Assembly: GCA_951640195.1 (NCBI GenBank)
Contig: OX621169.1
Coordinates: 1,612,001-1,676,000, forward strand
Length of the DNA: 64,000 bases
Direction of reading: 5' to 3'
Source: Porpolomopsis calyptriformis
Taxonomy: Eukaryota > Basidiomycota > Agaricomycetes > Agaricales > Hygrophoraceae
The position numbers were made by a program, and so were the translations under genes. Positions 1 through 14,445 of this stretch are shown piece by piece. Every line of letters starts with the position of its first letter. The first letter of the stretch is position 1. The notes under the pieces are model-generated. The model did no database searches. It saw nothing but the letters and a program-made list of their open reading frames with translations, and was not told the DNA's origin.

Positions 1-558
1 AGATTTTCACGCAGGCACGTCTTTTATTATGGACGTTTCGGTTTATTTTACGCCCTGATAGATATTTGGCGTGCCGTCGACGGCGCGGAGAGCAAAGCCG
101 TTCATCGACCATATCCTCACGTTTTCTATGCTGGATTCTAAAATATGGATTCGAAATTTCCAGGTGGGTGATTTGAATATCAACAATGACGGTGATAGAT
201 CAGGCGACCGGTCAGATTATCGAAAGGGATCCATCAAAGCCGGATGGACCGCCAGAGACGACGCTGGTCGAGATTGGACCCCGATTTGTGTTGACGCCCA
301 TTCGGATATTCGAGGGCGCGTTTGGGGGTGCGACTGTGTTTTCCAACCCGGGTAAGCGCCTGCACCGCATGTTCTGTCTGTCTGCTGATGTGCCCCGATC
401 CAGAATTCGTGTCTCCGACGGCCGTGCGGATGGCGTTGAAGAGAGCGCAGGGGGGAAAGTACGCGCTCCGGAAGGACGGACAAGAGGCGAGTCAACGACG
501 AAAGGCGGGACGGAAACGAGCGGAAGACGAGCTGGCTGTATCGAGAGTGTTTGGATGA
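1..558 (+). CDS. BRX1: Ribosome biogenesis protein BRX1, 3' part
   Basis: Brix-domain protein needed for 60S ribosome assembly in the nucleolus. Exons read as <1-14, 62-163, 204-351 and 404-558 (TGA 556-558). The joined frame gives IFGVPSTARRAKPFIDHIL, then SMLDSKIWIRNFQ, then LVEIGPRFVLTPIRIFEGAF and the basic C-terminus EFVSPTAVRMALKR, which is the order seen at the end of BRX1 proteins. The 15-61 intron would use a GC donor (CAG|GCACGT), because the only in-frame join to IFGVP needs it; the 164-203 intron is just 40 nt. The 5' end lies outside the window. The next gene starts 134 bp downstream on the same strand. The family is firm; the first junction is inferred. Confidence 0.86.
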
Positions 559-691
559 AACGAATGAATGCATTTTGAAATGGCCCAATTACGAGTGCTC
601 CTTTGTTTCGATGAGTGATTTCAACAGCCTTGTTCTTTGGATACGCTATAAAGCCTTTCATTCCCTCCTTCCTTCCTTCATTCCTTTCATA

Positions 692-2309
692 ATGTCCGTT
701 CTGATTGATATCGTCCCCGTCGAGCACACCCTTCACATGTTCGGCGAGCCAGACACTGAGTGAGCATTTGCTTTCCAACCCCCTCACTCACTCACTCACT
801 CACCCCCGATTAGCTCGGCGTACTCGCTCTCCGGACATGTCTCCATCGCCCTCTCCTCGCCCTATTCCCTCCTTCACCGTCGCCGCCGCACCGCCCGTCT
901 CATCCTCCAGTCCCTCACCCTCACCTTCGACGGTCAAACCGAGATGGTGTCACCGAACATGACATATGCCCCCCTCCGATTGTGCACCGTCACTCGCGAG
1001 CTCGTCCCGTCCGAACAGATAGAACTCTCCAATAAAGACCTCGAACACTCCGCCTGGAACGTCGTCTTCGATCTGCCCATCCCCGGCTGGCTCCCGTCCA
1101 CCTCCAGCTTCGGTCTGGACGACGACGCCGGCACACGCTACGAACTACACGCGACCGCCAAGTTCGTCAACTTGGCCGAGGACTCCGTCTCCAGCTTCCT
1201 CTCCGTCCTCTGTCCCCCCTTCCGTTCCTCCACCAGACTCTCCACGGCCCGCAAACTCATCGTCCTCAAGCGCTTCGCCAACCCTCCCTCAATCCCGCGT
1301 TCGTTCTCCATCGTCGATTACACCGTTCCATCCAAGCCCGAGAGCGTCTCCGACACCGCTGATTTTCCCTCCCATCTCTTCTCCAACCTCGAGGTCGTAG
1401 CCTCCCTGCCGCGCTACGTCAACGCCAAGGAACCTTCCCTCTCTTTCGCCTTCCGTCTCCGCGCACCGGGTTTAGACCAGACCGACCGCAAACGATTCCA
1501 ACTGACCGGCTTCTCAGTCCAACTCGATCAATCTGAGACGTACAGGTCCGTCATTCTCACTGTTTCCTTCATCCCAATTCACCATCCCACCCAGGAGGTT
1601 TCCCACTCCGGAGTACAGAACGCAATTCCCCATTCCTCCCCCCTCTGACCAGCCCCCTAACAAACCCCTCCTCTGTCCTCATCCTATGAGCGTCATGGGC
1701 CCTCTTGGGTTCACTCCAATACACGACAAGGGTTTCACCGTCCGTTCATTCTCGCTGCTATCAAACAGCCAGTCAGAGTACTACCAACTCCCTGGCGACC
1801 AACACATTTTTGATCCCAACACCGACGTCGAATCATCTTGGTTCACCATCGAATCCGTCCTCCCCTTTCCAAACACTCGCTCTACCAAGGACTCCCATTG
1901 GGGTAGCCCCCGAAGGCTACGGTTGTCAGAGACCGGTCCTCTCTTTTCCGTCTCTCATGAGATGCACGTCTCTATCGATTACTTGTACGACATGCCCGGT
2001 CGCGAAACGAAAGCGGCAGGGAAACAGGAATTCTCCATCCCCATTCGTTTCGTTCACATCGCACCCACACCATCACTTCCCCTCGCTTCCCCTCTCATCA
2101 TTAACACAGATCCACCCACCTTTTCTCACACTCCAAGTCTCCCGGCCTATTCACAACTCTTTGACTCGAACGGAGACCGCAAGATCGATTACTCTGTTCA
2201 ATTGCCGCGCTATTCGCCCTTTTCCACAGGGCTCGAAACCGCTCGTCTTCTCGACAGTTCCTCGACGGAGGATCATTTCTCCGAACAAGACCCCCCTTGC
2301 TCCCGTTGA
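692..2309 (+). CDS. Arrestin-like protein
   Basis: Predicted 504-aa protein from exons 692-759, 814-1545 and 1595-2309. The start ATG at 692 is the first in frame, and the first exon joins in phase to give SAYSLSGHVSIALSSPYSLL followed by LILQSLTLTFDGQTE. This is the beta-strand pattern of the fungal arrestin N-domain (LSGHVSI..., then LTFDGQ). A second domain with SIPIRFVHIAP fits an arrestin C-domain strand, and PLPIPGWLPS-type proline turns occur between them. Fungal arrestins usually adapt ubiquitin ligases to plasma-membrane transporters, so an endocytosis role is an inference from the fold. No PPxY ligase-binding motif was spotted. It converges on the minus-strand phosphoesterase gene 110 bp downstream. 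Confidence 0.62.
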
Positions 2310-2418
2310 ACGTCCCCTTACCATCTTCGTACATCCTAATCTTATTCCCCCTTTCATATAGCCATGGTATTACCACCCTAGACCAGCTGTATTATACACT
2401 CCCTTAGCTATATTTTTA

Positions 2419-3078
2419 TCAATCGAATCCATTCCCCTCCAGTCTGATTTTATCCAGCAACCGCCAGGTATTAACCGGCCCACTGCAATCCATCACCCAA
2501 ATCTCGTCTGCCACGAATCCTTCCATCCACTCCCCGGTCTCCAACCTCAACTTGACACCGCCCTCCGTGTCCACGACGTTGCCCTCCCGGTGCATGTTCC
2601 TGACCACCGCCTCGCGCAGGTCCGCATCCGCATCCTGTATATAACACAGCGACAGATGCGGGAAACACCGGGCCTCCACGAGCGCAGAGGGGTGGTGGTG
2701 GTGGTGCACGTCAGCGTGCAGTCCGAGAATGGCCGCGGTGGGCTCGACGGCGAGATAGACTGAACGAAAATAGTGCGAGCCCGCGTCGAGCGAGCTGAAC
2801 CGGATCGGGATCGGCGCTCGCGCTCGCGGGGTGATCGCGGTGCGGACGGTGTCGACGACGGCGCCCGCTGCTGCTGCGGACTCGGTCGGTACGGTGAGGA
2901 GGGTGATGTGCGGGTCAAAGGCGGGGAAGGAGGTCGGGGATGTCCCGGTTGACCGGGCGGCTTTCATGATCGCTTTCAGCTTTTCGGCCTCGGCGGCGGG
3001 TGGTACGAGCCATAGTGAGATACCTGTATGATATGAATTGGGTTAAAGGCCGTTGCTAATTAACGGGAATGTACCCAT
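2419..3078 (-). CDS. CPD1: 2',3'-cyclic-nucleotide 3'-phosphodiesterase (2H phosphoesterase)
   Basis: Hydrolyses cyclic phosphate ends such as ADP-ribose 1'',2''-cyclic phosphate made during tRNA splicing. Two H-x-T/S catalytic motifs typical of the 2H superfamily are present: HITLL at about residues 40-44 and HLSLCY at about 124-129. The first coding exon is only 4 nt (ATGG, 3075-3078). A 51-nt intron (3024-3074) then joins to give MGISLWLVPP, the conserved N-terminus of this family. The predicted length is 202 aa, a little shorter than the yeast enzyme (239 aa). A run of five histidines sits in a loop near residue 110. The stop codon faces that of the arrestin-like gene. Confidence 0.86.
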
Positions 3079-3166
3079 GATTGTGTCGAATGGTGGCTTT
3101 CGGTATTCAATTTTCTTTACAATAAAGTACATTGGATTTACGACGGTTGATACGTCTCAAGAATTG

Positions 3167-5053
3167 TCAATCTGCACTTGTTCCCTCTTTCGTCTTCAAA
3201 CTAACCCAGCTGTTGTCCGCCCCAGTTCCATCCCCAGAATTACTCTCCATATCCACCTCTGAGCCCGGCTCGGAGGCATCGTTGCCACTCTCGTGATCCG
3301 GCCTGACCACTGCAACGTCAGCGGGTGGAACCGGAGGCGGAAATGACTGCGGGACGGCAGGGGGTACAGGGAGCAATTTGTTGCGGATGGATACGAGAAC
3401 ATGTGGGATGTTGAGAAGCGCGTCCAGGAGGATGGAGGGTAGATGTGAAGCTACCCTGTACGTGTTCGCTACGATGACAAACATCAATCGGGATCTTGAC
3501 TCAAGCCAACGATGGTGTTACCTCCTGCACCAACAGCAATCCGTTCCATTCGACACCGGCTCCTAATCCTACCAACGCCCAGACCAAGCCCAAGGATCGA
3601 AAAACCCTTCCTCTCACCACTAACGATGCCAACGAGTGTATCAACAAATACTGATGTGTCTGAAGGCTTTCGCCTGACACCAAACGGCGCATTTCCTTTG
3701 AGGGTAGCGCAGAACTCTTCCCAGCGCGACATCGGGCGAGGACCAGTCGTCATTCGTGTGACAGTGGCAAACGCCGGACCGTAGATCAGCTTTTCAGACG
3801 CAGTCCAGTCTTCCATCGCCTTATACACCTCTTGAGGAGACATAGGACCTATGGTGTCCGAACCTGGGTTCACGGCTCCCACGTCGACAACAACCACTTT
3901 GATATTTTGCATAGATTCTGACTTGTCCGTTAGGACAGCAGCATTGATCTCTCTTCGAAGAACTTCCACACCGCGTAAGGTAGCCGAGGCACTCATGGCT
4001 TGTACGGATGCAAAAGGAAGGCCAACTCGTGCGTCGGTGGCCGGCAGACAGACAATAATAGTTTTCTTCCCGTTAGTGTTTGCAGCGACATCACGGGACC
4101 TCGCTGGAGTGGTCCGTAATAAGGGCATGATAGCCTGTATGATCTGTAAGGGTGTGATGTGTGTAGCGGTGAGATAAGGCACGTAGGCGCCATGAAGGGA
4201 GAGGTGTTCCAGTGGTGCCAGCGGAGGGGTGGTCGACGAAGGAAGGGTGAGTAGAGAAATCACGGAGTGTGCGTAGGGGTGCGAGGAAGGGGATGCGTGG
4301 GGGTCTCCCGGTGCATTGAGCGGGAAACGTCGGGAGAGTGTGGAAGTCAAGGAGCGGAGGAAAATAGGGATCGTGCTCGGCTGCAGGTGTGGTTATTGTG
4401 AATGTACGGTACACACGAGAGTCACACATACGTCGCTTGGGTCAAGCACCAGGCCGCAGACGTAGCCGTGGCACTGGCGTTCAAGGGTGTCAACTGCTTC
4501 TGGGGTTGAAACACTAGCGATCACGATGTAGCCTCTCTTTTCTAAATCGGCGATGAGAGGAAATGCCAGCGGGTTATCGCCACCGAGGATCACTTTGCGC
4601 AACACCGAAGTCAGCATGGCCAACTCCAAATGTCATACAGCACTTACCAACAACCTGCCTCCTTTCCTTTGAAACCGGCTTGATCTTTATCACTCTCGAC
4701 TTTCTCGTTTGAACAGCACCGTACCCTACCAGTAAACCTGCTCCAATCACACCCAAAACCATCCCAGAGGTCTTCCACGGATGCTCGCCGACCCACTCTG
4801 TTGACGACTCAAGCCATGATTTTTGAGGGATAGGTGGGGGAGGGGGCGGTATCTGGAAATCTCCAAGCCCTGGAACCCGGATATCTTGGAAGGAGGGTAG
4901 TCCGGGAGGACCGTAACGTGAAACGTCGTCCCATAAACGATAAGCAGCTTCACGCACGTTGGGGAGATCTGAAGTGGCGACAGAAAATGAGGAAAAGATA
5001 ACCTCTTCGAGAGATTCTAGGTAATTCTCGATTTCCTCCATGGTTGGGATCAT
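3167..5053 (-). CDS. DUF1776 fungal SDR-like membrane protein
   Basis: Predicted 575 aa from four exons: 4648-5053, 4432-4592, 3522-4380 and 3167-3468 (minus strand). The N-terminus is MEEIENYLESLEEVIFSSFS, then proline-rich sequence and one clear membrane span (about residues 94-115). A Rossmann-like start follows (VVVILGGDNPLAFPLIADLE, about 134-153), and the C-terminal half keeps ANTYRVASHLPSILLDALL. This is the layout of the fungal DUF1776 family (yeast PBR1/YNL181W), a short-chain-dehydrogenase relative of uncertain substrate, placed at endomembranes. I do not see the classic YxxxK catalytic pair, so enzymatic activity is uncertain. The tail after about residue 500 is acidic and low-complexity. 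ATP2 ends 275 bp upstream of its start on the same strand. Confidence 0.8.
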
Positions 5054-5328
5054 TGTGGTCTTATTTATGCAGCGTGCACGCCTAGACGGTCAGTGACCTG
5101 AAACGTTGTTCGTGACGAAACTGGACGGCACCGGGATAACAGTAGTTTGGTCGTGTTTATCATCAGCATCCAATCCTAACAAGTCACAACACGTCCGTGC
5201 GAATCGATTCATTGAAGGATATGATTTTCCCCAATCGCCGAGCAAATATTTATCGACAGCATACTACTGGTCCACTCTAGGATCGTCTCTGAACCAGCCA
5301 GCCGACTAATTGCAATTGCTTTCCTGAA

Positions 5329-7465
<2,137 letters not shown>

Positions 7466-10221
7466 ATGCTTGCGACATTCAGACGATGTCGTTCCACGTC
7501 GCGTCTCATTCCTCAGCTCCAATATAAAAGCCTCAGATATCGTCCTCTTCAACTGCGCACATTCGCTACTGATTCTTCGTCGCCGAACCCAGAAACATCT
7601 CCTCGGAGTTCTCGTGTTATTCGACGGGCAATTAAATTCTTTCGTTTCTCTGGTTACTTTATACTCTCGTCCGCTTTCGGTGTTCTCGCTATTGGTGCAG
7701 GCATCTTCATACACGACGCGTTTACTTACTCGGACAAGCACATTGACCGTGTACCCGTATCTCCTCTTGCGCTCCATCCAGAGCATGGCGGACCAAAGAA
7801 CTTACCCATAGCCAGGGTTCAAGTCGACGACGAGGAAGACGAGGAAAATAGGAAATTAGCACACAAGCCCCGCTTAGTGATCATCGGAGGAGGCTGGGGG
7901 GTGTGTTCAACCTTTTTTATTTCCCTCCCCATCTGACAATCAATGAGCAGGGCATTGCTCTACTGCAAACTTTGCAGACCGGGGCATATCACGTGACCGT
8001 AATCACTCCCGAAACTTTTACAACATTTACGCCCCTTCTTCCATGTGTGTGTGTATATAATCTTCCCAACGCGACCCATTTTACTAATACCAATCACTAG
8101 CGGCCGCTGTTGGCACCGTTCATATTCGATCACTCATCGAGCCCATCCGTAAAATCATAGCCCGACTTCGTGGGCATTATGTCCAGGGGAAGGCTGTGGA
8201 CATTTGCATGTCAGAACGTCTCCTTGAAGTCGAAACTGCCTCACCAACTGGCGGAACCCAGAATATCTACATACCGTGAGCATCCTTTTCGTATATGACT
8301 ATTCGTAACTTGTCATCCATTATCGGAAGAAGTCCTTGCTGACCATTATCCTTCCTAGATACGACAAGTTAGTCGTTGCCGTTGGATCCACATCCAGTAC
8401 ACACGGCGTTCCCGGCCTACAACATTCCTTTCAACTAAAAACCATCGGCGATGCGCAAGGCATTCGGCGCAAGCTAATGGGTATGTTCTATTTTCGATAT
8501 CGCACCGATGATTTATGGGTTCTTCAGACAACTTCGAAACCGCAAGTCTACCGACCACGACCCCGGAGGAGCGTCGGCGCCTCCTTAGTTTCGTCGTTTG
8601 CGGAGGTGGACCAACGGGAGTGGAGACTGCCGCGGTAGGATTGCGTTGAACTCCCAATTTCACCCCAATTGAACACATCCCATGTAGGAAATATATGACT
8701 TTTGCCAGGAGGACATCATGAATTATGTACGTAATCTTCATCAATCAGTTGTAGCAATGTTCGACCCCAGGGCGTCAAACTCTAGTTCCCAAAAATCTGT
8801 AGAGAGGAGGTCTCGATACACGTCATTCAGTCACGTTCGCACATTCTAAACACAGTAAGTTAGTACTAGTCTTCGCAGCATTATTTTTACATCTTGTTGA
8901 CCAGTACGCGGAGGCAATCTCGAAATATGCTGAGGTACTGCCTTCCCCTCTTCGGCCACAGCCGAATCGCTGACAACGCTTTCGGTTACCAGGAAAAGTT
9001 CAAGAGAGAGCATATCGATCTCATTACATCAGCTAGGTAAGTGCGTCTAGCGATCCGATCACTTGCCTCTGTGAAGAACCCACGTTCCAACAGGGTCGAA
9101 TCTATTCATCCGGACCGCGTCGTCTACTCAACCCGTTCTTCGGATGGCAAAATCATCCAACATGAAATTCCCACCAACTTCGTACTTTGGTCTACTGGCA
9201 TTGCCATGAATCCTTTCACGGAGCGTGTTTCTAACCTTCTTCCAAACCAAGTACACAAGAGGGCGATAGAGGTTGATGCACATCTAAGGGTGAACGGTGC
9301 GCCATTGGGTGACATATACGCCATTGGGGATTGTGCTACTGTAGGTATTTCTGCCGTTGTGCTTAGGGAGATAATAACTTGATTGTGGTGCGTCAGATCG
9401 AAACTTCGTTGGTGAGCCATTTGCTAGAGCTTGTAGATGAAGCAGATCGGAACAAGGATGGCAAGATTGACTTTGAGGAATGGAAAACCATGGGTTGGCG
9501 TTCTCATATTTATGTTGTTGAGCGCTTGCCTAACTTACATTACAGTCTCGAGGATCAAACAACGTATACCTATGGCACAGGATCACGTAGCGAAAGTATG
9601 CCACTTTTTTATATATTCCCCTCGTCTCCGTTCATTGTTGACAGGTAAAAGAACTCTTCGAGCTCTTTGACTCGGATGGAGACCACCGCCTCTCTTTGAA
9701 CGAGCTTTGTGCGCTTCTTGAAGACATTGGAAGTAAAATTACGTCCTTACCTGCGGTCTGTTCTTCTTTTCGTGCGATTTTACCCAACACACTCTGATGA
9801 TTTTTACCACTCGTGTTTCATAACCATAAAGACTGCTCAAGTCGCCTCTCAGCAAGGAAAATATCTAGGGAAGAAGCTCAACAAACTCGCCCATCAACGA
9901 CATGTTCTGGCTGCGAATGAGCTCCCCGAGAACACAGATGAGGCCGTTGGCCCGCCCTTCCGGTATGCCCACTTGGGAAGTTTGGCTTACATCGGAAACG
10001 CAGCGGTGTTCGATATTGGGAAATTGTCCTTCATGGGTGGATTGATAGCGATGTATGCTTGGCGTAGCGTTTATTGGAGTGAACAAGTCTCTGCTAGAAC
10101 CAGGGCGTTATTGATGATTGATTGGATCGTACGGTGCGTTGTATGGGTCATGTAGCGGTTCTTGCTGACTGATGATTGGTTGGTCAGTGGCTTATGGGGT
10201 CGTGATCTATCGAGACTGTAG
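7466..10221 (+). CDS. NDE1: External alternative NADH dehydrogenase with EF-hands
   Basis: Type II rotenone-insensitive NADH:ubiquinone oxidoreductase, expected on the outer face of the inner mitochondrial membrane. Fifteen exons: 7466-7900, 7951-8044, 8101-8275, 8359-8480, 8528-8634, 8688-8726, 8786-8854, 8905-8934, 8993-9036, 9094-9340, 9397-9493, 9546-9595, 9645-9755, 9832-10133, 10188-10221; predicted 651 aa. It has an Arg/Ser presequence, one membrane span (SGYFILSSAFGVLAIGAGIF), an FAD-binding VIIGGGWGG near residue 140, FVVCGGGPTGVE for NADH, and DIYAIGDCAT for FAD. Two canonical calcium loops follow (DRNKDGKIDFEE near 470, DSDGDHRLSLNE near 511), so calcium control is likely. The C-terminus has the membrane-binding helices of the family. 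Exon 8 is only 30 nt. Confidence 0.93.
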
Positions 10222-10358
10222 CAACCTCGTCCATCCATGTGAAAGGCGGATTCAGATCTTTGTCTCCACACTCCATTGTCATTCTGATGTAGGCCTAATA
10301 CTTTTACACATTAATAAGATTAACTACTTTACTTTTCGCATCTCTATCGTCTTACTAG

Positions 10359-12338
10359 CTATTCTTGCCACTCGAACGAGCCAACCACGGCGATTCTTCC
10401 GGTGAACGAGCCTTGGTTGGGTGCAAGGATTGTCATTTTCCGATTTGGAATATCAATGTTGGTCCTGCAAATAAAAGTAGAGCGTTAGTCAGCAGGACGG
10501 AACAAGGATTGAGAAGCACAGCACAAAGGCAAGTTGAATACGTACACCACCAGGAAACCAGCAACATTTAGGTCCAGTACTTCTTCATCATACCCCTCAT
10601 TGTCATCCGGATTTGGTGGTGCGAGAAGAGCCAAGACTGCGTTGAGCAGACCCGATCCTGGTTGAGCAGGGTCAACCTGGACTGGCTGCATTTCCGACAC
10701 TACGCGAGTGGCGCCGATCGGAAGGGCTGATGGTGGTGCCATGGTTTCTGCGGCATAGCAAACGGGTTAGCCAGAACGATATGTGATGAGGTAGAGAGAA
10801 AGTCTGGGCACTGACCCTCGCCGATCCTGTATATCGTGAGGTCGTCGAAGTCGACCATGGTGGAGGATGGCGAAAGGATGAGGTCGGTCAAGGCCTCACC
10901 GCCTACGGTCGCCGAAGAGACACCCAGCGGGGCTTCCATGTTCTGGCCGTACATGTAAGCGTGCAGCTGGTAGTTATGCACTCGGTCTCGGTAGCCCTGA
11001 TCTAGCTCTACGACCTGGTGCGAGGAAGTGAATCTTTGTCTCAATGTGGTGGGTAGAAATTATGATGACTTACACCTCCAGATTTGGGAATTTTAACGAC
11101 CGTTATTCTGTTGCCGTATAAGCGTTGCATTTCGACGTTAAGTTTCTCGTGACCAACAACGAGAATGACATTGACTGTGGTTCATTCGCTATGAGTATTT
11201 GACGACAGCTTTTAAATTGGTTATATATGGAACGAACTTTGAAAGGCGTCAATGCACGCCCTAATAAGTTTTTGTCTATGGTCATTCGCCGATCCAGGAC
11301 CAGAGGCAAAAGAAGACGGGGTGTCTACGATTATACCGGAGGCTTGATCTTAAAACCACAACAACCGGTAAGCGGCATTTTCAAATGTAAGAGCTAGGTG
11401 AGATATCCTACCTTCTGCGTCGGCATCGACATCATACTTCTCTTGAACATTCTCACCCAGGTTTCGAATTAATCTGTCTATCAAGAGAGGATTCCGCTTC
11501 GTTTCCGTGTGTCCGTACCAATACACAAGAGGGAGAAGGGCATTTGACAACAGAGCGGTTGGAGCTGATGTTGCTGCAGAACCCAGTGGGTTAGCGGGAG
11601 AACATGTTGGCAATGGAGCGTGGATGGGAGCGGCCGAAATCGTTCCCGGAACCGACCAACCACCCTGTGAAGCGAAGAGGATTGAGAAGGATGATATGGG
11701 TTTAGTTCAGGTGATAACCAACCTCGCTTGGATCCACGTTTACTAACAGAGGTGTCCAGGCTTGTCCGGATCTAACGGCGTAGTTGGTTAAGATCTTGCA
11801 CGCAGTTGTCTTTCCAGAATTTTCGGGTCCGAGCATAAGGACCCGCGGAGGTTCCAGGCTTGTTTCTGATTCATCATCCGAGGGTGGTGATCCATGAATC
11901 ACTCTCAATGCACGGACGCGCATATGTTCCAAAGCAATATGCAAGTTGGCGTATGGAACCATCGCCGTCTCGTCAGAGACATATTCGGTGGAGGGATGAC
12001 CTGTGACGTGATTTTACAAAGAGAATAAGAACATACCAGACCGGCGCTGATGAAGAAACTCATCTCAATAGTGCATCCTTGCCAAGTGAAGATCGCCGCT
12101 TTGCATTCCGAACCGAAAAGGTATGACTTGCCTTCCGCAAGTTCAGCACCAAATACTTCAGCCTCACCACGAATGAGCTATCGTACTGTGGTTTAGATAG
12201 GCACAAGCAGGCTGTCTTGAAACATACCTTGACCGCTAGAGTTGTGTTCGGGTCAAGTTCAAACCTGTACTCTGTTTCGGCATCAAGGACCCACTCCCTC
12301 GACTCGGGGTTGGTGTTTTTTTGGTCAGAGTCTGCCAT
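10359..12338 (-). CDS. CLP1: mRNA cleavage and polyadenylation factor CLP1
   Basis: Component of cleavage factor IA in pre-mRNA 3' processing and a relative of polynucleotide kinases. Nine exons (minus): 12228-12338, 12042-12177, 11723-12000, 11412-11664, 11238-11348, 11074-11174, 10816-11014, 10546-10747, 10359-10464; predicted 498 aa. It starts MADSDQKN. Visible landmarks are REWVLDAETEYRFEL, AIFTWQGCTIEM, TEYVSDETAM, Walker A GPENSGKTT (about 140-148), VNVDPSEGGWSVPGTISAAP, SGIIVDTPSSF and the end TILAPNQGSF...GSFEWQE, all in CLP1 order. The exon 2/3 junction needs a weak donor (GTCTGG) and a 41-nt intron to restore the frame, the least certain join. Its stop is 137 bp from the stop of the convergent NADH dehydrogenase gene. 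Confidence 0.92.
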
Positions 12339-14445
12339 TTGCAACGTTGATGATGGTTTCAATCGCGGGTGGTGTACGATTTCACTGGGAAAGTTGCGTT
12401 CAACGTCCGATCGTTGAACCAGAAAAGTCAGTTGTTTGCATGTGTTTGTGGTCTTACAGAACAGGAAATTCACAACGATCGTCAAGACTGGGTATGTTCT
12501 TTGCCTGTTTCATTACCGTTCTCAACGTATTTTAGCAGGTTGGAATATCTGATCATCGGAGCCGTTCCTAAAACGATGATGAGCTGGCACCTCTGTCAAT
12601 AAGGCAGAAACGCTCACAAAAAAGTTGTTGGCGCCGCGTAATACCATAGCAGGATTGCCTCTGATGGTAACCCGACATTCCTCCAGTGCATCTGCCAGTA
12701 ACAAGCTAAGGAAACGAGCCAAAACCATCGAATAGCAAACCGCTCAAAGGCCAGAGCCTTCGATGTACTCCCTTTCACTCGAACTTCTTTATTTTAGAGG
12801 AGAAGCAAACTATATAGATACAAGAGGTAATAGCGTCTCGCCTCGAGGTAATATTTGTGCTTTACTACTCAATTGTTTATCCGACATTCTCAAAGTAAAT
12901 CAGGGAAAAGGACATTCACTGTCAAATAGTCCGTCTTCCGCGCCCTCGAGCACAACAATGCTGTTCCCACCCCTTGGGCTCTATTCCCTATTCATATCGA
13001 CGAAATGCAACACAGTCTGTGGGTGAGGTAACTATTGTTGTCCAGCGAGAGCGGGAAGAGAGGTGCCACTCGGGCAACTTGCAGGGAAAAGAATATATGG
13101 GGCAAATTTCCAAGAGAAGGTCGTTTCAACGATGGAGTTGTCGATGAGAAAATCGATGAGCTGATATTGTCTTCCTCTCCACTTCACCCAGGATGATACC
13201 TTTCGCATGAGGTCGCAACGAGGGAAGAAGGGGACGATCTTAACGACAACATTGATGACCGACGATGAGAAAAATGGTATTGAATGGAGCGCATTGAAGG
13301 CAACCATGAGGGAGCAACGCCTGGAGAGGAATCATACTCTGAACCGCACAGACAACATTCTTCGAAGGGATAGTAGTGTTCACCTATATGGGAGACATAG
13401 GACATCACGACACTGTTATTATGAATGTGGGATGGACCTATGGGGAATGGTAAGTAGTTGCACCACTTCCCCCTTTCATTCTACATTAGCCCACCTAACC
13501 ATTGCAAATGTCAAGACCTTCGTTTATCTTCGTCGTAAGACTTTGCGAGTGGCACGGCAATACCGAAGGAGTAGAGTGCTATGACAAGCGCTTTGGACAG
13601 TCGTTCATAACCAAACCACCCGAGTTCATCCCGTCGTTGATTCAGTCCCAGGACTGGCGGAATTGAGGCCCGCCGAATCAACAATTCTTGGGAGCTCTAG
13701 CTCCCCTGTTCAAATCTGCCGGAGTCAATCGTGTAAATTGACCTCAACCGGACGACTTGCTGATCCCATCTTTATGGAACGATGCGTCCCCCCCATTGGC
13801 TGCCAAGCATGGCGCCAATGGACATAACCGAAGCCAGGCCAAAAGCAAGACCTCACGCGGATGGTCCTTGCACCATCTCGTAGACTCTTTGGGTCAATTC
13901 GGTGTAGGCCTCGAGAGTTCGGGGCTGGAGGAACTGGAGACAGGTTGTAGGGGCTGGAGAAGATGGGTAGTGACAGTTGTAAGGATGTCTTGATTGAATC
14001 TTCCATCCTTTGTCAGGCCAGAGGCGCGGGCAGCCAAATCCTCCTTCTCTCTTTGGCAAGGGCTTCAAGAATTCTTTTCTGCTCTGGTGGAATCACGATC
14101 GTATACCTTTTCACCAATCAGTAAACCGAAAAGAGGACGGAACCAATCTTTTTCGCCGAAAACATGGGGTTGAGAATAGGTGTGGGTCAATGGATATTCA
14201 TCCATCTGTGAGAGGATTCCTTATCCCACTTCACCTTTCCTGATGGGTCTTCGATCGTGGAAGACCAGGAAAGGGGAAGGGGGACAGAGGCTGGTGGCGC
14301 AGGCTGTTCAAGTGTCTTGACTTCCTTTTGTAACCCTCAGACGCGATGAGAGTCGGATCTCCGAAAGTCGAGAATGGACATCATATACTGTTTTCTGCTC
14401 AAAATAAAACACGTTATTTTTCAACCGATTATCAGCTTGCCCGAA
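12339..14445. other. 2.1-kb stretch without a convincing intact gene
   Basis: No reading frame here could be joined into a recognisable protein. Several short pieces look protein-like: minus strand 12522-12728, plus strand about 13390-13441 (includes HHDTVIMNVGWTYGEW followed by a GTAAGT donor), and minus strand 13032-13190. A long minus-strand frame interrupted only by TGA is listed separately. A small multi-exon gene or an old transposon remnant are both possible. Confidence 0.4.
13524..14384 (-). pseudogene. Decayed reading frame interrupted only by TGA codons
   Basis: Starting from an ATG at 14382-14384 and reading the minus strand, about 286 codons run to a TAA at 13524-13526 with eight intervening stops, every one of them TGA (for example at 14337-14339 and 13725-13727). 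The pattern is what an open frame would look like after CGA (Arg) codons changed to TGA, the same decay seen in the transposons nearby. The product has proline-rich and Arg-rich parts and is not recognised. Other frames of the same stretch also contain protein-like runs, so a coincidence cannot be excluded. It lies 61 bp beyond the stop of the UPF0045 gene. Confidence 0.35.

Noticed and set aside
212..787. 191-codon minus-strand frame over BRX1
   Set aside because: Antisense shadow of the BRX1 exons; no recognisable product.
12763..13026. 87-codon plus-strand frame
   Set aside because: Low-complexity translation without splice context or a recognisable domain.
13390..13665. Small secreted-protein gene on the plus strand
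   Set aside because: Two protein-like pieces and one good donor exist, but no start exon or consistent joins could be built.
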